Shown piece by piece: positions 56,455 through 64,000 of a stretch of DNA of 64,000 nt. This DNA comes from Trichormus sp. NMC-1. Lineage in GTDB: Bacteria > Cyanobacteriota > Cyanobacteriia > Cyanobacteriales > Nostocaceae. The position numbers and the translations under genes were made by a program. Positions within the stretch are counted from its first letter, which is position 1; every line of letters begins with the position of its first letter. The notes under the pieces were generated by a model, which saw only the letters and a program-made list of their open reading frames with translations, was not told where the DNA came from and made no database searches. The stretch covers positions 355,656 through 419,655 of the forward strand of contig NZ_LZQD01000001.1 in the NCBI RefSeq assembly GCF_001858025.1. The letters are read 5' to 3'.

Positions 56455-57711
56455 ATGTTTCCTACTGAACCTACTGCTGTTAATCACGGCTTTGGCGCAC
56501 TGCTAAAAAACAGGAATTTTATGCTCCTGTGGATTGGGCAATTGGTTTCCCAGTTGGCAGATAAGGTATTCTTTGTCTTAATGATTGCCTTACTGAAGCT
56601 CTACCTACCTGCTAATGATGTAGACAATAGCGGTCGTTTCTATTTGTACATGGCATTTACCGTACCAGCAATTTTATTTGGTTCCGCAGGCGGTGTGATC
56701 GTTGACCGTGTGCCGAAAAAACTGATTATGGTAGGCTCAGATGTGGTACGTGGACTATTCATGCTGTTAATTCCCTTCCTACCACGGGAGTTTGCAATTC
56801 TGTTATTCTTCACCTTTGCCATTTCCACCGTCACCCAGTTTTTTGCCCCAGCAGAACAAGCTGCTATCCCGCTTTTAGTAAAGAAAGAGGGTTTAATGGC
56901 TGCCAATGCCTTATTTAGCAGCACGATGATGGCAGCATTAATTATTGGTAATGCTGTCGCTAGTCCAATGTTGGATTGGGTGGAAAACTTAAATAAAGGT
57001 TTTGGTAAAGAAATGGTAGTAGGTATCTTATATCTACTGTCTGCTTTGATTATGATGCCTATTCATTTTCAAGAACACAGACACATTGACGAAGATACAG
57101 TTAAAATTAATCCTTGGGCTGAATTCTTACAAGGCTTGCGCTATCTCAAAAAAAATCGGCTCGTGTGGAATGCCATGCTGCAAATTGTCACTTTATATTG
57201 CGTGTTTGCGGCTCTGATAGAATTAGCGATTGGTATGGCAGCAAAGTTAAACTTAGAAGCCAGGGACTTTAGCTTTTTCGTAGCTTCTGCCGGAGTTGGG
57301 ATGGTAATAGGTGCGGCAATTCTCGGACACTTTGGTCATAAATTACATCACAAACCCTTACCCTTAATCGGGTTTTTGATTATGGCGGTGTCTTTAGGGT
57401 TGTTCACTTTTATTGAAAACCTGCCCCTAGCCCTAGGACTCTGTATTTTCTTAGGTGTCGGTGCGGCCTTCGTGAATGTGCCAATGCAAACTTTAATTCA
57501 GCAAGAAACTCCACCAGAAATGCATGGTAAGGTATTTGGCTTTCAAAATCATGCCATCAATATTGCTCTCACCGCACCGCTGTTGATAACGACAAAGCTA
57601 GTTAATGCCTTTGGTTTATCAGCTGTGCTGTTGGGAATGAGCCTGGTTGTCGCTGCTGTCGGTGTCTGGGCGTGGCAAAATACACGGCGGGTATTGCAAG
57701 ATGTGATTTAA
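56455..57711 (+). CDS. MFS transporter
   Basis: At 418 aa it has about 12 membrane helices and the MFS pattern: NFMLLWIGQLVSQLADKVFF in helix 1, GGVIVDRVPKKLIMVGSD as the loop 2-3 signature, and the C-terminal half beginning MLQIVTLYCVFAALIE. It belongs to the Bmr/MefA-like drug-efflux group. The substrate is unknown. Confidence 0.93.
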   Translation: MFPTEPTAVNHGFGALLKNRNFMLLWIGQLVSQLADKVFFVLMIALLKLYLPANDVDNSGRFYLYMAFTVPAILFGSAGGVIVDRVPKKLIMVGSDVVRGLFMLLIPFLPREFAILLFFTFAISTVTQFFAPAEQAAIPLLVKKEGLMAANALFSSTMMAALIIGNAVASPMLDWVENLNKGFGKEMVVGILYLLSALIMMPIHFQEHRHIDEDTVKINPWAEFLQGLRYLKKNRLVWNAMLQIVTLYCVFAALIELAIGMAAKLNLEARDFSFFVASAGVGMVIGAAILGHFGHKLHHKPLPLIGFLIMAVSLGLFTFIENLPLALGLCIFLGVGAAFVNVPMQTLIQQETPPEMHGKVFGFQNHAINIALTAPLLITTKLVNAFGLSAVLLGMSLVVAAVGVWAWQNTRRVLQDVI

Positions 57712-57856
57712 AAATTGTAAAATCATAGCCCAAAGATATTGTATGTCTATGCTAGTAAATGGAAATTCTCTAAGCATTTGCTGGAATTTTTCAATTAAAA
57801 TGAAGTTATAAATACAGAATCTAGGGCTTAAGTTTAGTTATATTTTGAGGTTAACC

Positions 57857-59773
57857 GTGCGTTCACAAAGTGTCTCCGCAGGAGAATCCCCTTCTCAAAT
57901 CAGTATCTCACAATCGGCAAATCACAAGCAATCCCCTATCTCTAATTCGTCAGTTGTCACCCCCAAACGTGAATCTGGCGGTTTTGCATTGTTAGATAGT
58001 CTCGTCCGTCATGGGGTTGAGTATATTTTTGGTTATCCTGGTGGGGCAATTCTGCCGATTTATGATGACCTGTATAAAGTAGAAGAAACTGGTAGAATTA
58101 AACACATCCTCGTTAGACACGAACAAGGCGCTTCCCATGCAGCTGACGGCTACGCCCGTGCTACTGGTAAGGTGGGAGTATGCTTTGGGACTTCTGGCCC
58201 AGGGGCAACGAATTTAGTTACAGGTATCGCTACAGCCTACATGGATTCTATTCCCATGATTGTGGTGACAGGACAAGTACCACGGGCTTCGATTGGTACA
58301 GATGCCTTTCAAGAAACAGATATTTACGGTATTACTTTGCCTATTGTCAAGCATTCTTATGTAGTGCGTGACCCTAAAGATATGGCGCGGATTGTGGCGG
58401 AAGCGTTCCACATTGCCAGCACTGGTAGACCGGGACCCGTTTTGATAGATGTTCCTAAAGATGTGGCTTTAGAAGAATTTGACTATGTACCTGTAGAACC
58501 AGGTTCGGTCAAATTACCTGGATATCGTCCCACTGTGAAGGGAAATCCCAGACAAATTAATGCGGCAATTCAGTTGATTCGAGAAAGTCGCCGCCCGTTG
58601 TTGTATGTTGGTGGAGGTGCGATCGCTGCCAATGCCCACGCAGAAGTCAAACAACTGGCTGAATTATTTAATATCCCTGTCACTACTACCTTAATGGGTA
58701 TCGGTGCATTTGATGAACATCATCCCCTCTCCTTGGGAATGTTGGGAATGCACGGTACTGCTTACGCTAACTTTGCGGTGACAGATTGTGATTTGTTGAT
58801 TTGTGTTGGTGCCAGATTTGATGACCGGGTGACAGGTAAGTTAGATGAATTCGCTTCCCATGCTAAAGTCATTCATATCGATATTGACCCAGCTGAAGTA
58901 GGTAAAAACCGTGTTCCCGAAGTTCCTATTGTCGGTGATGTCAAAAACGTTTTAACTGATTTGTTACGTCGATGTCAAAACTCAACTAACAAAACTCCAC
59001 CTCACCAAAATCAAGAATGGTTAAATTTAATTAACCGTTGGCGACAAGATTACCCTTTGGTTGTACCTCATTATCCTGATAGCATTTCTCCCCAAGAGGT
59101 AATTGTCGAAGTTGGTCGTCAAGCACCCCACGCTTTCTACACCACAGATGTGGGACAACATCAAATGTGGGCGGCACAATTCCTCAAGAATGGCCCCAGA
59201 CGCTGGATTTCTAGTGCAGGTTTGGGAACAATGGGTTTTGGTGTTCCTGCGGCAATGGGTGTAAAAGTAGCGTTCCCTGATGAAGAAGTTATCTGTATCA
59301 GCGGTGATGCCAGTTTCCAAATGTGTTTACAGGAGTTGGGAACATTAGCACAGTATGGCATAAATGTCAAGACTGTGATTTTAAATAATGGCTGGCAGGG
59401 AATGGTGCGTCAATGGCAAGAAGCCTTTTATGGAGAGCGTTATTCTTGCTCAAATATGGAAGTAGGGATGCCAGATATTGAATTTTTGGCTAAAGCCTAT
59501 GGTATCAAGGGGATGGTGATTAGTAACCAGGACGAGTTAGAAGATAAAATTGCCGAAATGTTGGCACACAACGGGCCAGTAATTGTCAATGTCAAAGTTA
59601 CCAGAGATGAAAACTGCTATCCTATGGTAGCTCCTGGTAAGAGTAACGCGCAAATGATTGGCTTACCTAAGCAACAACCGAAAATTGCAGTTGAGCCGGT
59701 TTATTGTAGCCACTGTCATACAGAAAACCTACCTAGTCACAATTTCTGTTCTGAGTGTGGAACCAAGTTGTAG
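57857..59773 (+). CDS. ilvB: Acetolactate synthase large subunit with C-terminal zinc ribbon
   Basis: The enzyme joins two pyruvates, or pyruvate and 2-oxobutyrate, in branched-chain amino-acid synthesis using thiamine diphosphate. The catalytic Glu is in [20 protein letters not shown], and the ThDP/Mg site is [14 protein letters not shown] to LNN. I chose the GTG at 57857 (638 aa) because GAGG lies six bases upstream; a TTG 12 bases earlier overlaps that site. The first about 45 residues are low-complexity. The last about 20 residues form a CxxC...CxxC knuckle ([19 protein letters not shown]), an extension not usual in bacterial IlvB. Confidence 0.95.
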   Translation: MRSQSVSAGESPSQISISQSANHKQSPISNSSVVTPKRESGGFALLDSLVRHGVEYIFGYPGGAILPIYDDLYKVEETGRIKHILVRHEQGASHAADGYARATGKVGVCFGTSGPGATNLVTGIATAYMDSIPMIVVTGQVPRASIGTDAFQETDIYGITLPIVKHSYVVRDPKDMARIVAEAFHIASTGRPGPVLIDVPKDVALEEFDYVPVEPGSVKLPGYRPTVKGNPRQINAAIQLIRESRRPLLYVGGGAIAANAHAEVKQLAELFNIPVTTTLMGIGAFDEHHPLSLGMLGMHGTAYANFAVTDCDLLICVGARFDDRVTGKLDEFASHAKVIHIDIDPAEVGKNRVPEVPIVGDVKNVLTDLLRRCQNSTNKTPPHQNQEWLNLINRWRQDYPLVVPHYPDSISPQEVIVEVGRQAPHAFYTTDVGQHQMWAAQFLKNGPRRWISSAGLGTMGFGVPAAMGVKVAFPDEEVICISGDASFQMCLQELGTLAQYGINVKTVILNNGWQGMVRQWQEAFYGERYSCSNMEVGMPDIEFLAKAYGIKGMVISNQDELEDKIAEMLAHNGPVIVNVKVTRDENCYPMVAPGKSNAQMIGLPKQQPKIAVEPVYCSHCHTENLPSHNFCSECGTKL

Positions 59774-59782
59774 TTAGATTTG

Positions 59783-59809
59783 TAAGGGTTTAGCAATGCT
59801 GAACCCTTA
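59783..59809 (+). terminator. Palindrome after ilvB, candidate terminator
   Basis: TAAGGGTTTAGC-AAT-GCTGAACCCTTA is a 12-bp stem with one G.T pair, 10 bases after the ilvB stop. It is a second copy of the palindrome at 32953, so it is a mobile palindrome that may serve as terminator. Confidence 0.6.
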
Positions 59810-60058
59810 GCTAATAATAAACAATTAATACCAATTCTGGATGATAGCTTGCGTGGCATAACCATAGATACGCCAAATTTAGATGGGAAACGAACCGCGT
59901 ATCGCTAAAGCGTGTTTATTGTAGAGGAGTTACGGCAACACTTACAGCACTTCCCAGCGTCAAGAGGTACAAGCACCCCACCCCCAACCCCCTCCCCGCA
60001 AGCGATGAGGGGGCTATGATGTACTTCATAAGAGCGGAAACCGCTGTAAGGAGAAATT

Positions 60059-60265
60059 ATGACTATTGATACAGAAATTTTTCAAACTCTCGTCAAGATG
60101 CCAGAGTCTCTAAAAAAAGAGATATTGCATTATGCAGAATATCTACTTGAGAAACACGCAAAGATTGAATCTTCTCAAGAACAGCTTGAACAACTTCATG
60201 GTTATGGTAGTTGGGCTGGTCAGATTATTATGTCTGATGATTTTGATGAACCTTTGGAATTGTAA
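60059..60265 (+). CDS. Orphan DUF2281 antitoxin-like protein
   Basis: This 68-aa protein is a paralogue of the antitoxin at 53055: PESLKKEILHYAEYLLEK and the end IIMSDDFDEPLEL. AAGGAG precedes the ATG. No PIN toxin follows. Instead a different antitoxin/RelE pair starts 35 bases downstream, so it may be the remnant of a separate module. Confidence 0.85.
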   Translation: MTIDTEIFQTLVKMPESLKKEILHYAEYLLEKHAKIESSQEQLEQLHGYGSWAGQIIMSDDFDEPLEL

Positions 60266-60299
60266 GGTGTTTTAATAGGATTAAGAATAGGAGGAAATG

Positions 60300-60542
60300 A
60301 TGACCATAGTTAGATTACAAGTTACTTTTGAATCTTTACTTGAAGGAATTGCATCTCTAAGTTTAGAAGAAAAACATAAGCTTTTAGAAATCATAGAGGA
60401 GCAGGTTTTAGAAGCAGAAGAAGATTTACTAGAGGAAGATCCACAGATTCTTGCTGAGGTTTCAGAGGCTCGAAAGGCGTATAAAAATGGTGATTATACA
60501 ACTATTCAAGAATACATTGCTAATCGGTCTGGGGAAACTTAA
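60300..60542 (+). CDS. Antitoxin of RelE-type pair
   Basis: The 80-aa acidic protein (LLEIIEEQVLEAEEDLLEED) sits one base before the RelE-like gene (TAATG overlap) and is the natural antitoxin. I chose the second of two adjacent ATGs, as GGAGG is five bases before it. The family is not identified further. Confidence 0.8.
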   Translation: MTIVRLQVTFESLLEGIASLSLEEKHKLLEIIEEQVLEAEEDLLEEDPQILAEVSEARKAYKNGDYTTIQEYIANRSGET

Positions 60543-60802
60543 TGAGTTACGAAGTCATTATCCCAAAGCCTGTAAAAAAACAACTGGATGCTTTACCAGG
60601 GGATGTACGGGAGCGAATTTTAGAGAAAATTTTGTCTCTTGTTGAAGATCCGCGTCCATCTGGAATTAAGAAACTAAAGGGCTTTGACGGTGAATATAGA
60701 ATCAGAGTTGGGGATTATCGAGTGCGTTATGCAATTGATGACCAAGCTTTAACTGTTTTAATCCTTCATTGTCAGCACCGTAAAGATATTTACAAAAGTT
60801 AA
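60542..60802 (+). CDS. RelE/ParE-family toxin
   Basis: At 86 aa it has the family pattern: IIPKPVKKQLDALPGDVRERI, the central KLKGFDGEYRIRVGDYRVRY, and the basic ending ILHCQHRKDIYK. These bind or cut ribosomal mRNA in active members. A 20-base part of this gene (60566-60585) recurs exactly at the right edge of the window, inside ftsH. Confidence 0.93.
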   Translation: MSYEVIIPKPVKKQLDALPGDVRERILEKILSLVEDPRPSGIKKLKGFDGEYRIRVGDYRVRYAIDDQALTVLILHCQHRKDIYKS

Positions 60803-60992
60803 AAAAACTGGGGATATGGGGTTTAACCTAAATCATTTCCTGGTGTTAATTAGTCGTTTCGAGAATTTTCTCCTGACCTTCATACAGCTTTTGAGAGATT
60901 ACAGCAAGAAGGAAAGCTGAAAGTACAAGATTAATTAGTCTTAGTCAGGGTAATTAATCCATTTTAGCAAGATAGAAGTTTTTACTAGCAGA

Positions 60993-61574
60993 ATGAATAC
61001 CAAATCTCCTCTCAATACAACCCTTACACTTGTTACGCTGGTCAACGCAATACTGTTTAGTGTCATTGGAAATATTCACTCTGCTACAGCACAACAAGAA
61101 TTATGCCGAGATATTGGTGAAGTTTCTCCTGCTGATATTTTACGTACTTTAGAGCTTCCACAATTTGGTATAAATATTGATATTCCCGAAAACTATAGAG
61201 CATTAGCTCGTAATGATGGTTCTGTGCAAATTCTTAACCCTGGAAACTTTGAACTCATATCTTGTATTTCCAGAGGAGGAACAGCACCTTTTGCTCGTGG
61301 GATGAGTAGCTTCACTATTCGCTTAGTCAATAATGCTAGAAATTTAACACTGCTCAATTTGGCTCAACAACAAGGTTTATACGATGGTAAAAACTATCGT
61401 TATAACTTGAGTGGAACACAGATACTCATTACCGAATCTGATTCAGGATATTCTGTTGCTGCATGGTTTACCCCACCAGGAATTAATGGGGTGGTTATGA
61501 TGGAGATGAGTTGTGATTGCGAATTGGGCAAAGATGATATTGTCATGGAGTTAGACAAAACTCATCTGCGTTAA
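60993..61574 (+). CDS. Secreted protein of unknown function
   Basis: This 193-aa protein has a signal peptide (TLVTLVNAILFSVIGNIHSA, cleavage near TAQQ). The mature part has ELPQFGINIDIPENYRALAR-like beta-rich sequence and two Cys near the end (MEMSCDCEL). I do not recognise the family. It lies between two toxin-antitoxin modules. Confidence 0.8.
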   Translation: MNTKSPLNTTLTLVTLVNAILFSVIGNIHSATAQQELCRDIGEVSPADILRTLELPQFGINIDIPENYRALARNDGSVQILNPGNFELISCISRGGTAPFARGMSSFTIRLVNNARNLTLLNLAQQQGLYDGKNYRYNLSGTQILITESDSGYSVAAWFTPPGINGVVMMEMSCDCELGKDDIVMELDKTHLR

Positions 61575-61624
61575 TTCTGAGTCTTCAATATTGGTTTAGA
61601 ATAAATAAGTGAGATTGCTAATCT

Positions 61625-61655
61625 TGTAGGTTGGATTGACGTAAGAAAACCCAAC
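61625..61655. repeat. Short palindrome, GTTGGGTT family
   Basis: TGTAGGTTGGATTGACGTAAG followed by AAAACCCAAC resembles the palindromes at 27781 and 37441, with TTGG(A)TT pairing to AACCCAAC. Confidence 0.5.
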
Positions 61656-61742
61656 TTTTAAAATAAATGTTAAATATCTTAATTATTTTTATTAGTAATC
61701 ACAAAATAAATGTAACCTCATCTTACCTAAATAATTGAAACA

Positions 61743-61988
61743 ATGAAAGCAATTAAAGTAATGGCAACCATCAATGAACAGGGACAACTTACATTAGATA
61801 GTCCTTTAATGACAGATCAAAATAGTCGCGTTGAGGTAATTGTTTTGATTCCAGAGACAACAGAAATAAATGAAGATGAGCAAACTAAAGAAGTTATTTT
61901 AGAAGATTTTCGTCAAGCTTGGCATGAAGCCATGACAGGAAAAACTATTCCTGTTGCTCAACTTTGGGAAGGGCTTGATGATGTCTGA
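61743..61988 (+). CDS. Antitoxin-like small protein
   Basis: The 81-aa protein begins with a short beta segment (MATINEQGQLTLDSPL) that recalls SpoVT/AbrB- or Phd-like antitoxins, followed by an acidic tail. It overlaps the toxin gene by 11 bases, which supports the pairing. Confidence 0.78.
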   Translation: MKAIKVMATINEQGQLTLDSPLMTDQNSRVEVIVLIPETTEINEDEQTKEVILEDFRQAWHEAMTGKTIPVAQLWEGLDDV

Positions 61989-62355
61989 ACAACCGTTAAT
62001 TCAAGTTCAAGCATCAGTAACTTTTACCCGCAATATACGCAATCTTGCCAAAAAATATAGAAGTATTCGGAATGATATACAGCCTGTAGCAGAACAACTG
62101 GAAAGGGGCGATTTACCGGGAGATAAAATATCTGGAATTGGTTATGATGTTTTTAAGCTAAGAATCCGAAATAGCGATATTCAAAAAGGTAAAAGTGGTG
62201 GCTATCGTCTCATTTATTACGTCAAAACTGCAAAGGGAATTATTCTCCTGACTATTTATGCAAAATCTGAACAAGCTGATATTCTAGCAGATGAAATCAG
62301 AAGCATTATTACAGAGTATGAAAAATTTGCAGTTGAAGACAAAGAAGATGTTTAG
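61978..62355 (+). CDS. RelE-like toxin
   Basis: The ATG at 61978 (or 61981) gives about 125 aa. TFTRNIRNLAKKYRSIRNDI, YDVFKLRIRNSDIQKGKSGG, YRLIYYVKTAKGIILL and YAKSEQADI fit the RelE/HigB-type fold. A TTG start at 61954 is less likely because GGAAGGG, a ribosome site, lies after it. Confidence 0.85.
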   Translation: MMSEQPLIQVQASVTFTRNIRNLAKKYRSIRNDIQPVAEQLERGDLPGDKISGIGYDVFKLRIRNSDIQKGKSGGYRLIYYVKTAKGIILLTIYAKSEQADILADEIRSIITEYEKFAVEDKEDV

Positions 62356-62488
62356 TATAAACTCTACAGATAAATTTTAGCTGCTACAAGGTTTTTATTC
62401 CTATCTCCTAATCTTGTCGTCAACAAAGTTGTTTTCCAGGCTAAAAAGGGAGAATAGCCTGTAAATATCCTCCCCTTGTCTCCCAGTT

Positions 62489-63034
62489 CTAATTAACTCC
62501 CCGTAATTTCCGAGTATTATCAACTAAACTCTGAGCAAATTGATCAAAGCGTTGAGATAGCTTTTCATCCAGCAACTTACCTTCAGAGTTAAAAGCACTA
62601 TAAGCTTGTCCGATAGCTATCTGTTCGGGAATCACCCAACCATGTACCCAACGAATAATTAACCGTAGGTCATTGAGGGCGTTACTATTAGACTGACCGC
62701 CTAAAATGCTAATTAATCCTGTTACCTTCCCCGATAGTTCTTCAAAACTCATTAAATCTAGAGCATTTTTTATGACACCACTAACGCTGCCATGATATTC
62801 TGGTGTAGCTAAAATTAAGCCGTCGGCATTGCTAACGGTATCGCGCAACCGCTGCACATCTGGGTATTCTGAATAATCTTTACCACCATTGCAAAAAGGT
62901 AGCTGCATTTGTTGTAAATCGAGAATTTCGACTTCTGCACCTAAAGCTGCTACTCGTTGTGCTGCTACTTGTAACCCTAGCTGGGTATAGGAGCCGGGTC
63001 TTAAACTACCACCAATACCAACAATTTTTACCAT
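62489..63034 (-). CDS. NADPH-dependent FMN reductase
   Basis: This 181-aa flavodoxin-like protein has the FMN phosphate loop GIGGSLRPGSYTQ at the start and ATPEYHGSVSGVIKNALD. It reduces FMN or quinones with NAD(P)H in the cytosol. It is read away from ftsH. Confidence 0.93.
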   Translation of the reverse strand: MVKIVGIGGSLRPGSYTQLGLQVAAQRVAALGAEVEILDLQQMQLPFCNGGKDYSEYPDVQRLRDTVSNADGLILATPEYHGSVSGVIKNALDLMSFEELSGKVTGLISILGGQSNSNALNDLRLIIRWVHGWVIPEQIAIGQAYSAFNSEGKLLDEKLSQRFDQFAQSLVDNTRKLRGVN

Positions 63035-63328
63035 AGTTCACCCACAAAACTAGAATTTTAAAAAGCGTAGTCATTATGATTATGACTATTTTAACGATTG
63101 ATTGCGTAATATGTCAAATTTTAGTTTCAGGAGAAACTTGATGTAATTAGGATTAGATTATCCTAATTGAGCAGCTACATGAGTTCAGTAGTAAATACAT
63201 GGGAATGTTTTTGTCTGGAAGTTAGACTAGATTAAGAAAACCGTAATTTCCAGTTATGGGAATTTCTGCTAGAAGAATAGGCATAAAACCAAATATCAGC
63301 TTATGTCAAAAGAGAAAGGGTAAATATT

Positions 63329-64000
63329 ATGACAAATGTTGGAAAAAAGGCATTGAAGAAACAGCGCTCAACACATGGTATTGCTTGGACTGGGGCTTTA
63401 GCAGCCAGTATGATGATGTTGCCAGGAATTGTTGGTGGTTCTCCCGTCTTGGCACAAAAAACAGCGAGTAATTCTTTAAGTTATGGGGAATTGCTCCAGA
63501 AAACAGAGCAAGGGGAAGTTAAAAGAGTAGAACTTGATGAAACTGAACAAATAGCTAAAGTTTATTTGGCAGATCAAAAACCAGATGCACCACCTATACC
63601 AGTAAGACTTTTAGATCAAAACTCTGAGTTAATTAACAAACTCAAAGAAAAGAACGTTGATTTTGGTGAAGTTTCCTCTGCTAACAATAGGGCTGCTGTG
63701 GGGCTGTTAATCAATCTGATGTGGATTTTGCCACTGGTAGCTTTAATGCTTTTGTTCCTCCGTCGTTCTACTAATGCTTCTAACCAAGCGATGAATTTCG
63801 GCAAATCCCGCGCTCGGTTCCAAATGGAAGCGAAAACAGGGGTAAAATTTGACGATGTAGCGGGGATTGAAGAAGCGAAAGAAGAACTCCAAGAAGTTGT
63901 AACTTTCCTCAAACAACCAGAGAAATTTACTGCTGTAGGCGCTCGGATTCCCAAAGGTGTGCTGTTAATTGGACCTCCTGAAGCCTGTAAAAAAACAACT
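63329..64000 (+). CDS. ftsH: ATP-dependent zinc metalloprotease FtsH, 5' part; sequence breaks in Walker A
   Basis: The frame starts at ATG 63329, with AGAAAGGG upstream, and runs to the right edge (224 codons). It has an N-terminal hydrophobic signal-anchor (about 20-45), a periplasmic or lumenal loop, a second membrane helix ([13 protein letters not shown]) and the start of the AAA domain ([43 protein letters not shown]). FtsH continues GPPGTGKT at this point, but here codons after GPP read EACKKTT. The departure begins at 63980-63981. Up to that point the gene looks normal and is one of the cyanobacterial thylakoid or plasma-membrane FtsH paralogues. Confidence 0.9.
   Translation, partial: MTNVGKKALKKQRSTHGIAWTGALAASMMMLPGIVGGSPVLAQKTASNSLSYGELLQKTEQGEVKRVELDETEQIAKVYLADQKPDAPPIPVRLLDQNSELINKLKEKNVDFGEVSSANNRAAVGLLINLMWILPLVALMLLFLRRSTNASNQAMNFGKSRARFQMEAKTGVKFDDVAGIEEAKEELQEVVTFLKQPEKFTAVGARIPKGVLLIGPPEACKKTT
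63981..64000. repeat. 20-base exact copy of part of the relE-like gene
   Basis: AAGCCTGTAAAAAAACAACT at the window edge is identical to 60566-60585 in the RelE-type toxin gene, in direct orientation and 3415 bases apart. It coincides with the point where ftsH loses similarity to its family. The match may continue beyond the window. Confidence 0.9.

Noticed and set aside
63256..63471. A 71-codon frame before and across the ftsH start
   Set aside because: It overlaps the signal-anchor region of ftsH in another frame and has no family resemblance.
63960..64000. Intein inserted in the FtsH P-loop
   Set aside because: P-loops are common intein sites, but the inserted residues do not begin with Cys or Ser at a codon junction and the DNA matches a relE gene instead.

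Overview
The window looks like the chromosome of a filamentous, heterocyst-type cyanobacterium (Nostocales). The evidence is frequent HIP1 octamers (GCGATCGC), AT-rich intergenic DNA full of small palindromic repeats, cyanobacteria-specific families (DUF3134, NurA-domain protein, DUF2281 antitoxins, a phosphoribulokinase-like kinase) and a lipopeptide-style biosynthetic locus. No species can be named from sequence alone.

Region 1 (1-11,366, minus strand) is a chlorinated-acyl PKS/NRPS operon read right to left: fatty acyl-AMP ligase (FAAL), acyl-CoA dehydrogenase, acyl carrier protein, CylC-type dimetal halogenase, one PKS module, and an NRPS that runs off the left edge. The order resembles loading and halogenation blocks known from columbamide- and cylindrocyclophane-type clusters. 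Two oddities stand out. The PKS acyltransferase has Asn where the catalytic Ser should be. The NRPS carries the C-terminal remnant of one adenylation domain before a second adenylation domain.

Region 2 (12,421-26,723, plus strand) diverges from region 1 across a 1.05 kb spacer and is the most novel part. In order it encodes a DUF3419/BtaA-like aminocarboxypropyl transferase, a Rieske oxygenase, an acyl-CoA dehydrogenase, a FAAL-ACP didomain, a KAS III-like condensing enzyme, a fusion of a UbiB/ABC1 atypical kinase to a class III aminotransferase, a flavin monooxygenase, a cytochrome P450, a soluble methyltransferase and an ICMT-like membrane methyltransferase. By inference a fatty acid is adenylated, held on ACP, desaturated, condensed, aminated, oxidised on N and C, and methylated. 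I know of no described pathway with this gene set. A Coq4-like protein, a DUF3237 protein and an alpha/beta hydrolase lacking the usual His lie just beyond (27-30 kb).

Region 3 (30-52.8 kb) is mainly ordinary chromosome: adenylate cyclase with a lipoprotein partner, PutA, HAD, TPR, NurA and FHA proteins, DacB, a ferrochelatase-like protein with a natural His6 tail, LeuC/LeuD, an acyltransferase, tRNA-Ala(TGC), TrhO, an O-methyltransferase, a kinase and RadC. Region 4 (53-64 kb) mixes toxin-antitoxin genes (DUF2281/PIN and two RelE-like pairs) with a DUF697 GTPase, an MFS transporter, IlvB with a C-terminal zinc ribbon, an FMN reductase and the start of ftsH. The ftsH frame departs from the family inside the Walker A motif, at a 20-base stretch that also occurs in the relE-like gene 3.4 kb upstream.

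At least six families of short non-coding repeats (75-170 bp, several with terminal inverted repeats) fill the intergenic spaces. No CRISPR array, rRNA, full-length transposase or replication origin was seen.
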